Shown: positions 24,347 through 32,143 of the stretch, piece after piece
Layout of the letters: each line of letters starts with the position of its first letter
Position numbering within the stretch: position 1 is the stretch's first letter
DNA from: Polyangium sp. 15x6
GTDB lineage: Bacteria; Myxococcota_A; Polyangia; Polyangiales; Polyangiaceae
Assembly (NCBI RefSeq): GCF_029960785.1
Contig: NZ_JASBQE010000090.1
Coordinates: 1 to 48,988 of the forward strand
Length of the DNA stretch: 48,988 nucleotides
Reading direction: 5' to 3'
Translations under genes and position numbers: made by a program
Notes under the pieces: model-generated
What the model was told of the DNA's origin: nothing
The model's input: only the letters and a program-made list of their open reading frames with translations
The model's database searches: none

Positions 24347-25237
24347 ATGAGAACAAGCTTGGCCGTGGCGATAGGGCTCGTTTCACTCGTGGGATCGGTG
24401 CTCGGCGCCTGCGCGAAAGGCAGCTCGGGCACGGGCGTGGGCGGAGGCGGCGGCGAGGGCGGCGAGTGGGAGGGGCCTGGGCCCGCGTCGAACAGCTCGT
24501 CGTCCGCGAGCGGCATGGGCGGCGCGGGAGGCATGGGCGGCGGCGCGGTGAGCTCGTCGGGGAGCGGCGCGGGTTCGTCGTCGTCGTCCTCGAGCGGATC
24601 CGGCGGCAGCAGCGCTTGCAACGAGACGCCCTGCAAGCTCGTGTCGCCGCAGTGCGGGTGTGCGGCCGGTGAGATGTGCGATATCGACGGCACGGGCGAG
24701 CGCGCGTGTGTGCCCGCGGGGAGCGCGCCGATCGGCGCGCTCTGCGGCATCGACAACGACTGCGCGGCCGGCGGCATCTGCCTCGCGACGACGCCGACGA
24801 TCAGCACGTGCGGCGAGTTCTGCTCGACCGACGCGCAGTGCACCGCCCCGGGCGGCCTGTGCGTGATCAAGCTCAACGACGGCAGCGGCGGCCAGGTCCC
24901 GGGCGTCACGCTCTGCTCGGAGAACTGCAACGCCACGACGAACGTCGGCTGCGCGGCGGGCACGGCCTGCACGTTCGGGCGCGAGGCGGCGGGACAGATG
25001 CGGCTCTACACGACGTGCCGCGAGGCCGGCAGCGGCACACAAAACTCCGCGTGCACGGACGACACCGATTGCGCGGCGACGTACGGGTGCTTCAACACGG
25101 GCACGGACGAGTGCTTGAAGTACTGCAACGTGAACGCACCGAGCTGTCCCTCGGGCACGACGTGCACGCCGATCACGATCGGCAATGACGCAGTGGAAGT
25201 AATCATCGGCAACGTGACGTACGGCGCATGTCTCTGA
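24347..25237 (+). CDS. Cys-rich lipoprotein with Ser/Gly linker
   Basis: The 296-residue predicted outer-surface or periplasmic lipoprotein. The signal MRTSLAVAIGLVSLVGSVLGAC ends in the lipobox Cys22. A long low-complexity Gly/Ser linker (about 25-90) follows. The remaining domain carries about 22 cysteines in repeated blocks (CxxxDxDC-, CxxxxTDC- and GxxC-type spacings such as LCGIDNDC, ACTDDTDC), likely disulfide-bonded modules. This layout is characteristic of large lipoprotein families in Polyangiales; the function is unknown. The ATG at 24347 has GCGAGG upstream. The stop overlaps the next gene by ten bases. Confidence 0.75.
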   Translation: MRTSLAVAIGLVSLVGSVLGACAKGSSGTGVGGGGGEGGEWEGPGPASNSSSSASGMGGAGGMGGGAVSSSGSGAGSSSSSSSGSGGSSACNETPCKLVSPQCGCAAGEMCDIDGTGERACVPAGSAPIGALCGIDNDCAAGGICLATTPTISTCGEFCSTDAQCTAPGGLCVIKLNDGSGGQVPGVTLCSENCNATTNVGCAAGTACTFGREAAGQMRLYTTCREAGSGTQNSACTDDTDCAATYGCFNTGTDECLKYCNVNAPSCPSGTTCTPITIGNDAVEVIIGNVTYGACL

Positions 25238-25731
25238 AACTCGGCTTCCAGGGTACCGAGCGGCTGCGGGAGATCGGCCTGTTCGGCGGGCTCGGCGACG
25301 AGGTCTTGCAAGACCTGTCGGGCTCGCTCGATCTGATCGAGCTCCCGCCCGGCTCGGTGGTGTTCCGCGAGGGCGACAGCGGTCGCGAGATGTTCGTCTT
25401 GCTGGACGGCGAGATGGAGGTCTTGAAGCAGTCGAAGCGCAAGCACGAGGCGCGCGTGGCCGTGCTCGGTCCGGGCGACTGGTTCGGCGAGATGTCGATC
25501 CTCGACGTGCTGCCGCGCTCGGCGACGGTGCGCGCCGTGGCGCCCTCGAGGCTGCTGCGGATCACCGCGCACGACCTCGACTCGCTCTACCGGCGCGACC
25601 TGCGCGCCTACTCGCTGCTCGTGCTGAACATCGCGCGCGAGATGTCCCGACGCCTCCGCGTCTGCGACAACCTGCTCGCCGAGCTCGTCGCGAACGTGAT
25701 CGACGAGTACACCCGGCCAAACCGGACCTAG
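25228..25731 (+). CDS. Cyclic nucleotide-binding domain protein
   Basis: The 167-residue protein consists almost wholly of one CAP-type cNMP-binding domain (residues about 20-135): PGSVVFREGDSGREMFVLLDGEMEVL and the phosphate-binding cassette FGEMSILDVLPRSATVRA. There is no room for a DNA-binding wing after the C-helix, so it is not a classical CRP transcription factor. It may act as a stand-alone sensor or protein-interaction module. The start lies ten bases inside the lipoprotein gene, suggesting co-transcription. The intact E and R of the cassette suggest that it can still bind a cyclic nucleotide. Confidence 0.85.
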   Translation: MSLKLGFQGTERLREIGLFGGLGDEVLQDLSGSLDLIELPPGSVVFREGDSGREMFVLLDGEMEVLKQSKRKHEARVAVLGPGDWFGEMSILDVLPRSATVRAVAPSRLLRITAHDLDSLYRRDLRAYSLLVLNIAREMSRRLRVCDNLLAELVANVIDEYTRPNRT

Positions 25732-25749
25732 CGACCCGCGCCTCGACGC

Positions 25750-25773
25750 CCCTCACCCCCGCGGGGGTGAGGG
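25750..25773. terminator. GC-rich perfect palindrome, likely bidirectional terminator
   Basis: A 24-base perfect inverted repeat (arms CCCTCACCCCCG and its complement) lies between the convergent ends of the cNMP-binding gene (25731) and the Gly-rich lipoprotein gene (25790). There is no T-tract on either side, so it is an atypical intrinsic terminator or an mRNA-end stabilising hairpin. Confidence 0.45.
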
Positions 25774-25789
25774 CGCCTGTCCGCTTCGT

Positions 25790-26203
25790 CTACTTGCCGC
25801 GCGCGCCGCCTGCGCCGACACCGCCGCCGGTGCCACCAGCTCCACCGGCGCCGCCTGCGCCACCGGCACCACCTGCGCCGCCCTCTCCGCCGGCGCCGCC
25901 CTCTCCGCCGGCACCGCCTGCGCCGCCTGCGCCGCCACTGCCGCTGGAGCTACTCGCGCTGCCCGCTCCACCGGAGCCGCCTTCGCCACCCGACCCGCTG
26001 GGACCGCCGTCCCCCCCGTAACCGCCGCCCGAGCCACCCACGCCGCCCGAGGCGCCGCCGCCCCCACCGTTGCCCGCCCCGTCGGACGCGCCCGCGCCGG
26101 CGCTGCCTGTCTCGGTGGCTCCAGGCGGATCCGGTTGCGGGTTGAAGGAACACGCCGTGATGGCAAGGTTCGTGATTACGAAGAGGACGAAGAGCTTTCG
26201 CAT
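25790..26203 (-). CDS. Small Gly-rich lipoprotein
   Basis: The 137-residue protein begins MRKLFVLFVITNLAITAC with lipobox Cys18, then FNPQPDPPG. From residue ~33 on it is almost entirely Gly/Ala/Ser/Glu low complexity (GGxGG, GGAGGAGG repeats). There is no folded domain. The NPQPDPPG motif after the lipidated Cys recurs in myxobacterial lipoproteins (recollection). The opposite strand shows long open Pro-rich frames that I consider shadows, because only this strand gives a signal peptide. The function is unknown; it may be a surface spacer or slippage-prone repeat. The tract is prone to assembly or replication length errors. Confidence 0.65.
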   Translation of the reverse strand: MRKLFVLFVITNLAITACSFNPQPDPPGATETGSAGAGASDGAGNGGGGGASGGVGGSGGGYGGDGGPSGSGGEGGSGGAGSASSSSGSGGAGGAGGAGGEGGAGGEGGAGGAGGAGGAGGAGGTGGGVGAGGARGK

Positions 26204-26375
26204 GGCTGAGGGCGTTGTGCCGCAACCATCATGCCATGACGTCCAACGTCGTTTCCATGAGGAAAGAGGCGCACGAGCGGCACAACTTGGCACGTCTCCG
26301 GACGCCCGGATCGCGCTCACCGTTGGCACAGGTGCAGCCCTCGCGAGGCGCGCGCGGCGCGGTATCGTGAGGCCC

Positions 26376-27068
26376 GTGAACGAGGAAGAGAGCACGATCC
26401 CCGCGCGCCTCGCCGCCGTGCGCGCGCGCATCGATGAAGCTGCGATCCGAGCCGGGCGGAGCCCGGGATCAGTGCGGCTCGTCGCGGTGTCGAAGACCAA
26501 GCCGCTCGAGGCGATCCGCGCCGCGTACGACGCGGGCCAGCGCGACTTCGGCGAGAACTACGTGCAAGAGATGGCCCAGAAGGCCGCAGCGCTCGCGGAC
26601 CTGCCGGAGCTCAGGCTGCACTTCATCGGCGCGCTCCAGCGCAACAAGGCGAAGCAAGCCGCGAGCGCGGCCGCCGTCATCCACACGGTGGACCGCGAAG
26701 AGCTCGCGACGGAGCTCGACAAGCGCGCCGGCGCGCTCGGGCGCAAGCTCGACGTGCTGCTCGAGGTGAACGTGGGCGGCGAAGCGTCGAAGGCCGGATG
26801 CGCGCCCGAGGCCGTTCCTCTTCTGCTCGAGGCGGCGAGGCGCGCCGAGCATCTGCGCGTCGTCGGGCTCATGGCGATCCCGCCCTACCTCGACGATCCC
26901 GAGGCCGTCCGCCCGTACTTCGCGCGCCTGCGCGCGCTGCGCGACACACTCGAAGCGCCCGCGCTCTTGCCCGAGCTCTCGATGGGCATGTCCCACGACT
27001 TCCACGTGGCGATCGAGGAAGGCGCGACGATCGTCCGCGTCGGTACGGCCATCTTCGGCGCCCGATAG
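26376..27068 (+). CDS. YggS/PROSC-family PLP homeostasis protein
   Basis: The 230-residue alanine-racemase-fold protein binds pyridoxal phosphate and buffers PLP and amino-acid pools. Family motifs are RLVAVSKTKPLEAIRAAYDAGQRDFGENYVQE (PLP Lys in SKTKP), LHFIGALQRNKAK, VNVGGEASKAGC and LSMGMSHDFHVAIEEGATIVRVGTAIFG. All expected landmarks are present and the length is typical. The start is the GTG at 26376 (VNEEEST); upstream in-frame codons are non-conserved. The signal-less sequence indicates a cytoplasmic protein. A TlpA-like gene follows after about 40 bases on the same strand. Confidence 0.93.
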   Translation: MNEEESTIPARLAAVRARIDEAAIRAGRSPGSVRLVAVSKTKPLEAIRAAYDAGQRDFGENYVQEMAQKAAALADLPELRLHFIGALQRNKAKQAASAAAVIHTVDREELATELDKRAGALGRKLDVLLEVNVGGEASKAGCAPEAVPLLLEAARRAEHLRVVGLMAIPPYLDDPEAVRPYFARLRALRDTLEAPALLPELSMGMSHDFHVAIEEGATIVRVGTAIFGAR

Positions 27069-27106
27069 CCTTCCCGAAGGAGGCGGCCTAGAGTCTGGGC
27101 ATCCCC

Positions 27107-27631
27107 ATGCGTGGTCCTCTTCGATCCATCGCTGCCACGCCGAGCGTGCTCGCTTGCGCGTGGGCGATCGGCCTCTTCGGTTGCGCGCCGGCCATGCCCG
27201 TGTCGATGGGCCATCCGCTGCTCGGCTCGACGTCGCCGCCGTTTCACGAGACCGCGATCGACGAGCGCTCGGTCGACGTGCCGGGCACGCTCCGCACACA
27301 CGTGACCGTGATCGATTTCTGGGCGTCGTGGTGCGGCTCGTGTCAGCAGACGATGCCCGCGCTCGAGAGGCTCTATCAGGATCGACGCGCCGAGGGGCTC
27401 GTGGTCGTGGGCGTGAGCGTGGACGACAGCGCCGATGAAGCCGCGCGCGGGGCCGAGGCGTTCGGCGTGTCGTTCCCGATCGTGCACGATGGCGGTCACG
27501 GGCTTCAGTACGCGTTCGGGGTGTCGGAGGTGCCGACGACGTTCGTGGTCGATCGGTCGGGGACGGTGCGTTTCGTGGGGCGTGATCCGTCGAGCATCCA
27601 GCGCGCGGTGATCGCGCTCCTGGACCGGTGA
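27107..27631 (+). CDS. TlpA-like thioredoxin-fold lipoprotein
   Basis: The 174-residue thiol-disulfide protein has a signal and lipobox ending at Cys26 (AIGLFGC). The thioredoxin fold has VIDFWASWCGSCQQTMPALERL (active-site C76-G-S-C79), GVSVDDSADEAARGA, and the cis-Pro segment SEVPTTFVVDRSGTVRFVG. Proteins of this family reduce or oxidise disulfides on exported proteins, often during cytochrome c maturation. The gene ends one base before rarA begins, so the two are probably co-transcribed. The redox direction (reductase or oxidase) cannot be told from this sequence. Confidence 0.88.
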   Translation: MRGPLRSIAATPSVLACAWAIGLFGCAPAMPVSMGHPLLGSTSPPFHETAIDERSVDVPGTLRTHVTVIDFWASWCGSCQQTMPALERLYQDRRAEGLVVVGVSVDDSADEAARGAEAFGVSFPIVHDGGHGLQYAFGVSEVPTTFVVDRSGTVRFVGRDPSSIQRAVIALLDR

Positions 27632-27632
27632 A

Positions 27633-29090
27633 ATGACGGCTCGGCGAAGTCCTCGCGGTGGCGACAAGGACGCGGGCCCGACGCTGTTCGAGGCCGCGCT
27701 GAAGCGTGACCCGAAGCTCGCGGAGCTCGTGCCGCTCGCCGAGCGGATGCGACCACGCGCGCTCTCGGACCTCGTCGGGCAAGGACACATCGTCGGCGAG
27801 GGGAAGCTGCTCGCGCACGCGATCGCGGCGGATCGGGTGCCGTCGATGATCCTGTGGGGGCCGCCGGGATCGGGCAAGACGACGCTCGCGCGGATCGTGG
27901 CGGAGTCGACGCGGGCGCGGTTCGTCCCGTTCAACGCGGTGCTCGGCGGCGTGCCGGAGCTCAGGCAAGTGATGGCCGCGGCGAAAGAGGCGCGCGCGTA
28001 CGAGGGGAAGCGGACGATCCTGTTCGTCGACGAGATCCACCGGTTCAACCGCGCGCAGCAGGACGCGTTCTTGCCGCACGTGGAGGACGGGACGATCACG
28101 CTGATCGGCGCGACCACGGAAAACCCTTCGTTCGCCGTGAACGCGCCGCTCCTGTCGCGGTGCCGCGTCTTCCGTCTGAACCTGCTCGACGAGAAGGGGA
28201 TCACGGAGCTACTCCGGCGCGCGCTCGAATCGCAGGAGGGGCTCGCGGGGTCGGTGGACGCGGACGAGGAGGCGATCGAGGCGATCGCGAAGCTCGCGAG
28301 CGGCGATGCGCGCAGAGCGCTGACGACGCTGGAGATCGCCGCCGACGAGGCGAAGCGCCGCGGGGAAGGGGAGCCTCGCGCGCGCGTGACGCGCGAGGAC
28401 GTGGTGCAGACGAGCGGGCAGAAGACGCTGCTCTACGACAAGGCGGGGGACGAGCACTACAACGTCATCAGCGCGTTCATCAAATCGATGCGCGGATCGG
28501 ATCCCGACGCGGCGATCTACTGGCTCATGCGCATGCTGGAAGCGGGCGACGATCCGCTGTTTCTCTTGCGGCGCATGATGATCTTCGCGAGCGAGGACGT
28601 GGGCAACGCGGACCCTCGCGCGCTCGACGTGGCCGTCGCGGCAGACGCGGCGTTTCAGCGGGTGGGGATGCCCGAGGGGATCTACTTCCTCTCGCAGGCG
28701 ACGATCTACCTCGCGTGCGCGCCCAAATCGAACGCGTGCAACATGGCGTGGAAGGCGGCGCAAGAAGTCGTGCGCGAGCGGGGCAGCCTGCCCGTGCCGA
28801 TGAAGCTACGCAACGCGGTGACGGGCCTCATGAAGCGCGAGGGGTACGGGACGGGATATCGCTACGCGCACGACGAGAAGGGCGGCGTCGCGTGGGGCGA
28901 GACGTACCTGCCGGACGAGATCGCAGGGACGCACTTCTACGAACCGACGGAGCGCGGCTACGAGAAGGTGATCGCCGAGCGCGTGCGATGGGTACGCGCG
29001 CAGCAAGAGCGTCGCGACGAAGAAGGGTCGGGGGTGAGCGAGTCGTCCGAGCCGAAGGATCAGTCGTCGAGCGCCGACAAAGCCGACTGA
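27633..29090 (+). CDS. rarA: Replication-associated recombination protein A
   Basis: The 485-residue AAA+ ATPase of the RarA/MgsA/WRNIP1 family acts at stalled replication forks. Landmarks are RPRALSDLVGQGHIVG (40-55), Walker A GPPGSGKTT (76-84), Walker B TILFVDEIHRFNRAQQDAFLPHVE (from about 128), sensor 1 LIGATTENPSF and the MgsA C-terminal region KSMRGSDPDAAIYWLMRMLEAGDDPLFLLRRM and PVPMKLRNA. The protein is about 40 residues longer than E. coli RarA because of a charged Ser/Glu tail. Its end overlaps the convergent TPR-like gene by 31 bases. Confidence 0.96.
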   Translation: MTARRSPRGGDKDAGPTLFEAALKRDPKLAELVPLAERMRPRALSDLVGQGHIVGEGKLLAHAIAADRVPSMILWGPPGSGKTTLARIVAESTRARFVPFNAVLGGVPELRQVMAAAKEARAYEGKRTILFVDEIHRFNRAQQDAFLPHVEDGTITLIGATTENPSFAVNAPLLSRCRVFRLNLLDEKGITELLRRALESQEGLAGSVDADEEAIEAIAKLASGDARRALTTLEIAADEAKRRGEGEPRARVTREDVVQTSGQKTLLYDKAGDEHYNVISAFIKSMRGSDPDAAIYWLMRMLEAGDDPLFLLRRMMIFASEDVGNADPRALDVAVAADAAFQRVGMPEGIYFLSQATIYLACAPKSNACNMAWKAAQEVVRERGSLPVPMKLRNAVTGLMKREGYGTGYRYAHDEKGGVAWGETYLPDEIAGTHFYEPTERGYEKVIAERVRWVRAQQERRDEEGSGVSESSEPKDQSSSADKAD

Positions 29091-29374
29091 AGCTCCGAAA
29101 GCGCGTGCGAATCGCCCTTGCCGCGCGCCCGCGTGACGCCCTCTTCGAGCCATTCGCGCCCCGCGTCCACGCGCCCCGCCTTCACGAGCATCTGCCCGCA
29201 CATGAGGTACTGCGGCACGTAGTTCGGATCCATGTCGCGCAGCTCGGTGAACGTGCGGAGCGCGTCGTCGATCCGATCGGCCCCCGCGTACTCCATCGCG
29301 AGCGCGTACCACGCGAAGGGATCCTTCGATCCCTTCTGGATCATGCTCTCCAGGACCGCGAGGCGCTTGCTCAC
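29060..29374 (-). CDS. Small TPR-like protein
   Basis: The 104-residue helical protein has two tetratricopeptide-like repeats: DPFAWYALAMEYAGADRIDDALRTFTELRDMDPNYVPQY (about 18-57) and YLMCGQMLVKAGRVDAGREWLEEGVTRAR (about 57-85). TPRs mediate protein contacts. The GTG start at 29374 overlaps the hpt stop (GTGA), so it is translated with hpt. No partner can be named. The 3' end overlaps rarA on the opposite strand. Confidence 0.75.
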   Translation of the reverse strand: MSKRLAVLESMIQKGSKDPFAWYALAMEYAGADRIDDALRTFTELRDMDPNYVPQYLMCGQMLVKAGRVDAGREWLEEGVTRARGKGDSHALSELQSALSALDD

Positions 29375-29898
29375 GACGACGACTCCACGAGGCCGATGAA
29401 CGGCAAGTTGCGGTAACGCTCGGCCCAGTCGAGCCCGTAGCCCACGACGAACTTGTCTTCGATCGTGAAGCCCAGGTAGTCGACCGGCACCTGGATGCGC
29501 GTGCGCGCGGGCTTGTGCAGGAGCGCGCAGACCTTCACGCTCGCGGGCTTGCGCGTGCGGAGCAGGTCGAGCAGGTGCGCGATCGTGAGGCCCGTGTCGA
29601 CGATGTCCTCGACGATGAGGACGTGGTCGCCCTCGACGGGCTGTGTGAGGTCGTGGGTGATTTGCACGACGCCCGAGGACTTGGTGCCCTCGCCGTAGCT
29701 GCGCACGCCGAGGAACTCGACGCGCATCGGCAGATCGATGTGGCGCGCGAGGTCCGAGGTGAAGACGAAGCTGCCCTTGAGGACGCAGACGAGGACGAGG
29801 TTGCGCCCCGCGTAGTCGCGCGTGATCTCGGCGCCGAGCTCGCGCACACGCTGCGCGATGCGGTCGGAGTCGATCATCGTGGTGACGTTGGTGGCCAT
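29371..29898 (-). CDS. hpt: Hypoxanthine phosphoribosyltransferase
   Basis: The 175-residue type I PRTase salvages hypoxanthine (and often guanine) with PRPP to give IMP/GMP. Landmarks are LVLVCVLKGSFVFTSDLAR (PPi loop), the flexible loop with SYGEGTKSSG, the PRPP loop VLIVEDIVDTGLT (residues about 94-106), and KFVVGYGLDWAERYRNLPFIG (base recognition and final Asp). Length and motifs fit bacterial HPRT exactly. It heads a two-gene unit with the small TPR protein. A divergent Uma2-type gene begins about 95 bases away, so promoters of both lie in 29899-29993. Confidence 0.96.
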   Translation of the reverse strand: MATNVTTMIDSDRIAQRVRELGAEITRDYAGRNLVLVCVLKGSFVFTSDLARHIDLPMRVEFLGVRSYGEGTKSSGVVQITHDLTQPVEGDHVLIVEDIVDTGLTIAHLLDLLRTRKPASVKVCALLHKPARTRIQVPVDYLGFTIEDKFVVGYGLDWAERYRNLPFIGLVESSS

Positions 29899-29993
29899 CG
29901 GGAGCGCGAGGTAGCACCGGAGGGGCGGGGCGACTAGGTGGACGGCGTGGGGGCGCGCTCCCGGTGGATTCCGTGGCGCGCTATGCTGTTCGC

Positions 29994-30641
29994 ATGGCGC
30001 TTCACGTCGAACCGTCGGCCCGTCCGGACAAGCCCGAGCCTCATGCCTGGAGCGCGCCCGCGCCGGCCGAGGATCAGCGGGTGATCCTGAATGGGATGAG
30101 CTGGAAAGACTACGAGATCCTGCTCGCCGTCCGCGGAGACGAGTCGGGCGTCCGCATGGCCTACTCGAACGGAGCGATCGAGCTGATGAGTCCTTCCATC
30201 AACCATGAGGGTGTCAAGAAGACGATGGCTCGTCTGGTCGAGGCCTACGCGGACGAGCGGGGGCTCGACCTCAACGGCTACGGCTCCTGGACGCTGAAGA
30301 ACGCGCTCGTGGAAAAGGGCATCGAGCCGGACGAATGTTACGCGCTCGGCGTGCCGAGCGGCGACGTGCCACAGCTCGCCATCGAGGTCGTGTGGACGAG
30401 CGGCGGCCTGAACAAGCTCGAAATCTACCGGAGCCTCGGCGTGGGCGAGGTCTGGGTCTGGGAGCGAGGCGCGGGGATCTCGGTGCACCTGCTCCGCGCA
30501 GGTCGATACGAGAAGGCGTCGAGGAGCGCCCTTTTGCCCGAGCTCGACTTGCCGCTGCTCCAGAGCTTCCTCGAATCGCCGAACCAGAGCCAAGCGGTGC
30601 GGGCGTTCCGGGAGGCGTTGCGCGGGTCGATGGGCGGGTGA
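29994..30641 (+). CDS. Uma2-family (DUF820) putative endonuclease
   Basis: The 215-residue protein has a PD-(D/E)XK-type Uma2 fold: MSWKDYEILLAVRGDESGVRMAYSNGAIELMSPSINHEGVKKTMARLVEAY, then DECYALG, and PQLAIEVVWTSGGLNKLEIYRSLGVGEVWVWE with the catalytic-type E-V near 129 and K near 138. The family is expanded in cyanobacteria and myxobacteria with no firm role. The start at ATG 29994 is preferred; an upstream in-frame ATG at 29964 adds ten non-conserved residues. The stop codon lies inside the first unit of a 21-bp tandem repeat. Confidence 0.85.
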   Translation: MALHVEPSARPDKPEPHAWSAPAPAEDQRVILNGMSWKDYEILLAVRGDESGVRMAYSNGAIELMSPSINHEGVKKTMARLVEAYADERGLDLNGYGSWTLKNALVEKGIEPDECYALGVPSGDVPQLAIEVVWTSGGLNKLEIYRSLGVGEVWVWERGAGISVHLLRAGRYEKASRSALLPELDLPLLQSFLESPNQSQAVRAFREALRGSMGG

Positions 30642-30719
30642 CCATGGGCTCCGGCCGGGTGACCATGGGTCCCGGCGAGGTGACCATGGGTCTTGGCCGG
30701 GTGACGGTGGGTCGCGGCG
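30636..30719 (+). repeat. Four 21-bp tandem repeats
   Basis: Units begin at 30636, 30657, 30678 and 30699, with consensus GGGTGACCATGGGTCCCGGCC (written as GGGTGACCATGG plus TCCCGGCC-like end). The fourth unit is the most diverged. The first overlaps the Uma2 stop codon. With a period of seven codons, the array would encode VTMGxGR-type heptapeptides if read in the +2 frame, so it may be a decayed C-terminal repeat or simple slippage DNA. Confidence 0.8.
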
Positions 30720-30854
30720 TAGCCGGCACGCATGGGCTCGGCTGTCAAGCATCACCCACAGCAGCCTACAGAGCAGGGTTTCCACCCTTTACACCCCACC
30801 ACCCTCCCTCGTACCCTGCCCCACCACCCTCATCCCGTCCCCGGAGAATCCCCC

Positions 30855-31709
30855 ATGTCCGAACACACCCTCGCAAGCATCGCCAGCGCGCTCGGGGCGC
30901 CCGATCCCGCGCTGCTCGATGCATTGCTCGACGGCACGACCGAGGCCCAGCTCGTCGCCAAGGGGAAACACGTCGCCTCGTCGCGCGTCCTCACCGATGT
31001 GCGGCGGCTTTATGCGCTCGCGTATTCGTTCTGGGAATCGGCCACGGTTACGCAGAAGGAGGCGCTCCGGGGGTTTTCGCCGGCATTGCTCTCGGTCGCC
31101 GTGCATCAGGCGATCGCGCTCGATGCCATGCTCGTCGAGCACGAGGAGCGGGGAGATTCGCGGGAGGCTTCACGCGCGACGCGCGACGCGGCGCTCAGGG
31201 AGGCCTTCGAGAAGGCGCTGACGCTGCGGGATCAGGCGCACTCCATTCTGCTCAAGGTCGCAGGCAATCACGCCGCGGCCGAGGAAGAGGTGAATCAGGC
31301 CGTGGGGACCGCGGAGGATCCGGCGGCGCTCGCGCGAGGGCTCGGCGCGCTCGTCGCCCTCGCGAAGAAGTATCTCGACGAGCTGTCCGGGCCGGTGAAG
31401 ACGCGCGCTCAGCTCATGCGGCTCGATTTCGAGTACGTCGCGAAGCTCGAGAATGCCGCCAATACGCTCGCGATCACGGCCCGGGCCGCCTCGGCGCGGC
31501 CCGCGGGGGAGAAGATCACCCAGGGGTCGCTCGATCGCGCGGACGGGGTGAATCTCCTCTTGCTCACGCACATCATCAGCGCCTTCGAGAATGCCCACGA
31601 GCAGGACCCGACCATTCCGCGCCTCGTGCCGATCTCGACCCGCCGGATGTTCGAGCGGAAAGTGAAGAAAAAGAGCTCCAACGAGGGCTCGGCCGGCGCA
31701 ATTTCGTGA
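30855..31709 (+). CDS. Hypothetical helical protein
   Basis: The 284-residue soluble protein has no signal or transmembrane segment and is rich in Ala, Leu, Glu and Arg, predicted almost all helical. Conserved-looking segments include VLTDVRRLYALAYSFWESATVTQKEALRGF and SPALLSVAVHQAIALDAMLVEHEE. I do not recognise the family. The ATG at 30855 has GGAG nine bases upstream. The stop overlaps the start of the thioesterase gene by one base (TGATG), so the two are translationally coupled. Basic C-terminal residues (RRMFERKVKKKS) could bind nucleic acid or membrane, but this is a guess. Confidence 0.75.
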   Translation: MSEHTLASIASALGAPDPALLDALLDGTTEAQLVAKGKHVASSRVLTDVRRLYALAYSFWESATVTQKEALRGFSPALLSVAVHQAIALDAMLVEHEERGDSREASRATRDAALREAFEKALTLRDQAHSILLKVAGNHAAAEEEVNQAVGTAEDPAALARGLGALVALAKKYLDELSGPVKTRAQLMRLDFEYVAKLENAANTLAITARAASARPAGEKITQGSLDRADGVNLLLLTHIISAFENAHEQDPTIPRLVPISTRRMFERKVKKKSSNEGSAGAIS

Positions 31710-32143
31710 TGGCCACCGGAAAAGAGCCGCTCCCCGAGCACCTGACGAGCCGCATGACCCTGACCGTCCGCTTCTGCGAGACGGACCTCATGGGCATCGT
31801 GCATCACGCGAACTACCTGACCTACTTCGAAGCCGGCCGCGTCGACTGGCTCCACCGGCGCGGCATCTCCTACGAAAAGTGGGTCGAAATGGGCATCCAC
31901 CTCCCCGTCGTCGAGGCGAAGCTCCGCTACCGGAAAGCCGCGCGCTTCGACGAGACGCTCGTCGTGGAGACGACGTGCGCCGAGGTGACGCGTGTGACCG
32001 TGCGCTTCGCCTATCGCATCCTGCGCGGCGCGGACGTGCTCTGCGAAGGCGAGACGCTGCTCGCATGCGTGGGCAACGAGCTCACGCCGAAGCGTTTGCC
32101 GGCGGAGATCGCTGCCGTGTTTCGGAGCCCTGAGACGGTTTAG
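31709..32143 (+). CDS. Acyl-CoA thioesterase, YbgC/4HBT family
   Basis: The 144-residue hot-dog-fold thioesterase has the diagnostic start TVRFCETDLMGIVHHANYLTYFEAGRVDWLHRRG (catalytic Asp in ETDLMGIVHHANY). It continues with VVEAKLRYRKAARFDETLVVETTCAEVTRVTVRFAYRI. Such enzymes hydrolyse short or medium acyl-CoAs and in other bacteria accompany tol-pal or lipid genes; here the only partner is the preceding helical protein. The ATG overlaps the stop of that gene. It ends tail-to-tail with a minus-strand lipoprotein gene (four-base overlap). Confidence 0.93.
   Translation: MATGKEPLPEHLTSRMTLTVRFCETDLMGIVHHANYLTYFEAGRVDWLHRRGISYEKWVEMGIHLPVVEAKLRYRKAARFDETLVVETTCAEVTRVTVRFAYRILRGADVLCEGETLLACVGNELTPKRLPAEIAAVFRSPETV

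Noticed and set aside
25767-26021. Pro-rich plus-strand frame (PPAPPAPP)
   Set aside because: It is the shadow of the Gly-rich lipoprotein on the minus strand, which has a proper signal peptide and lipobox.
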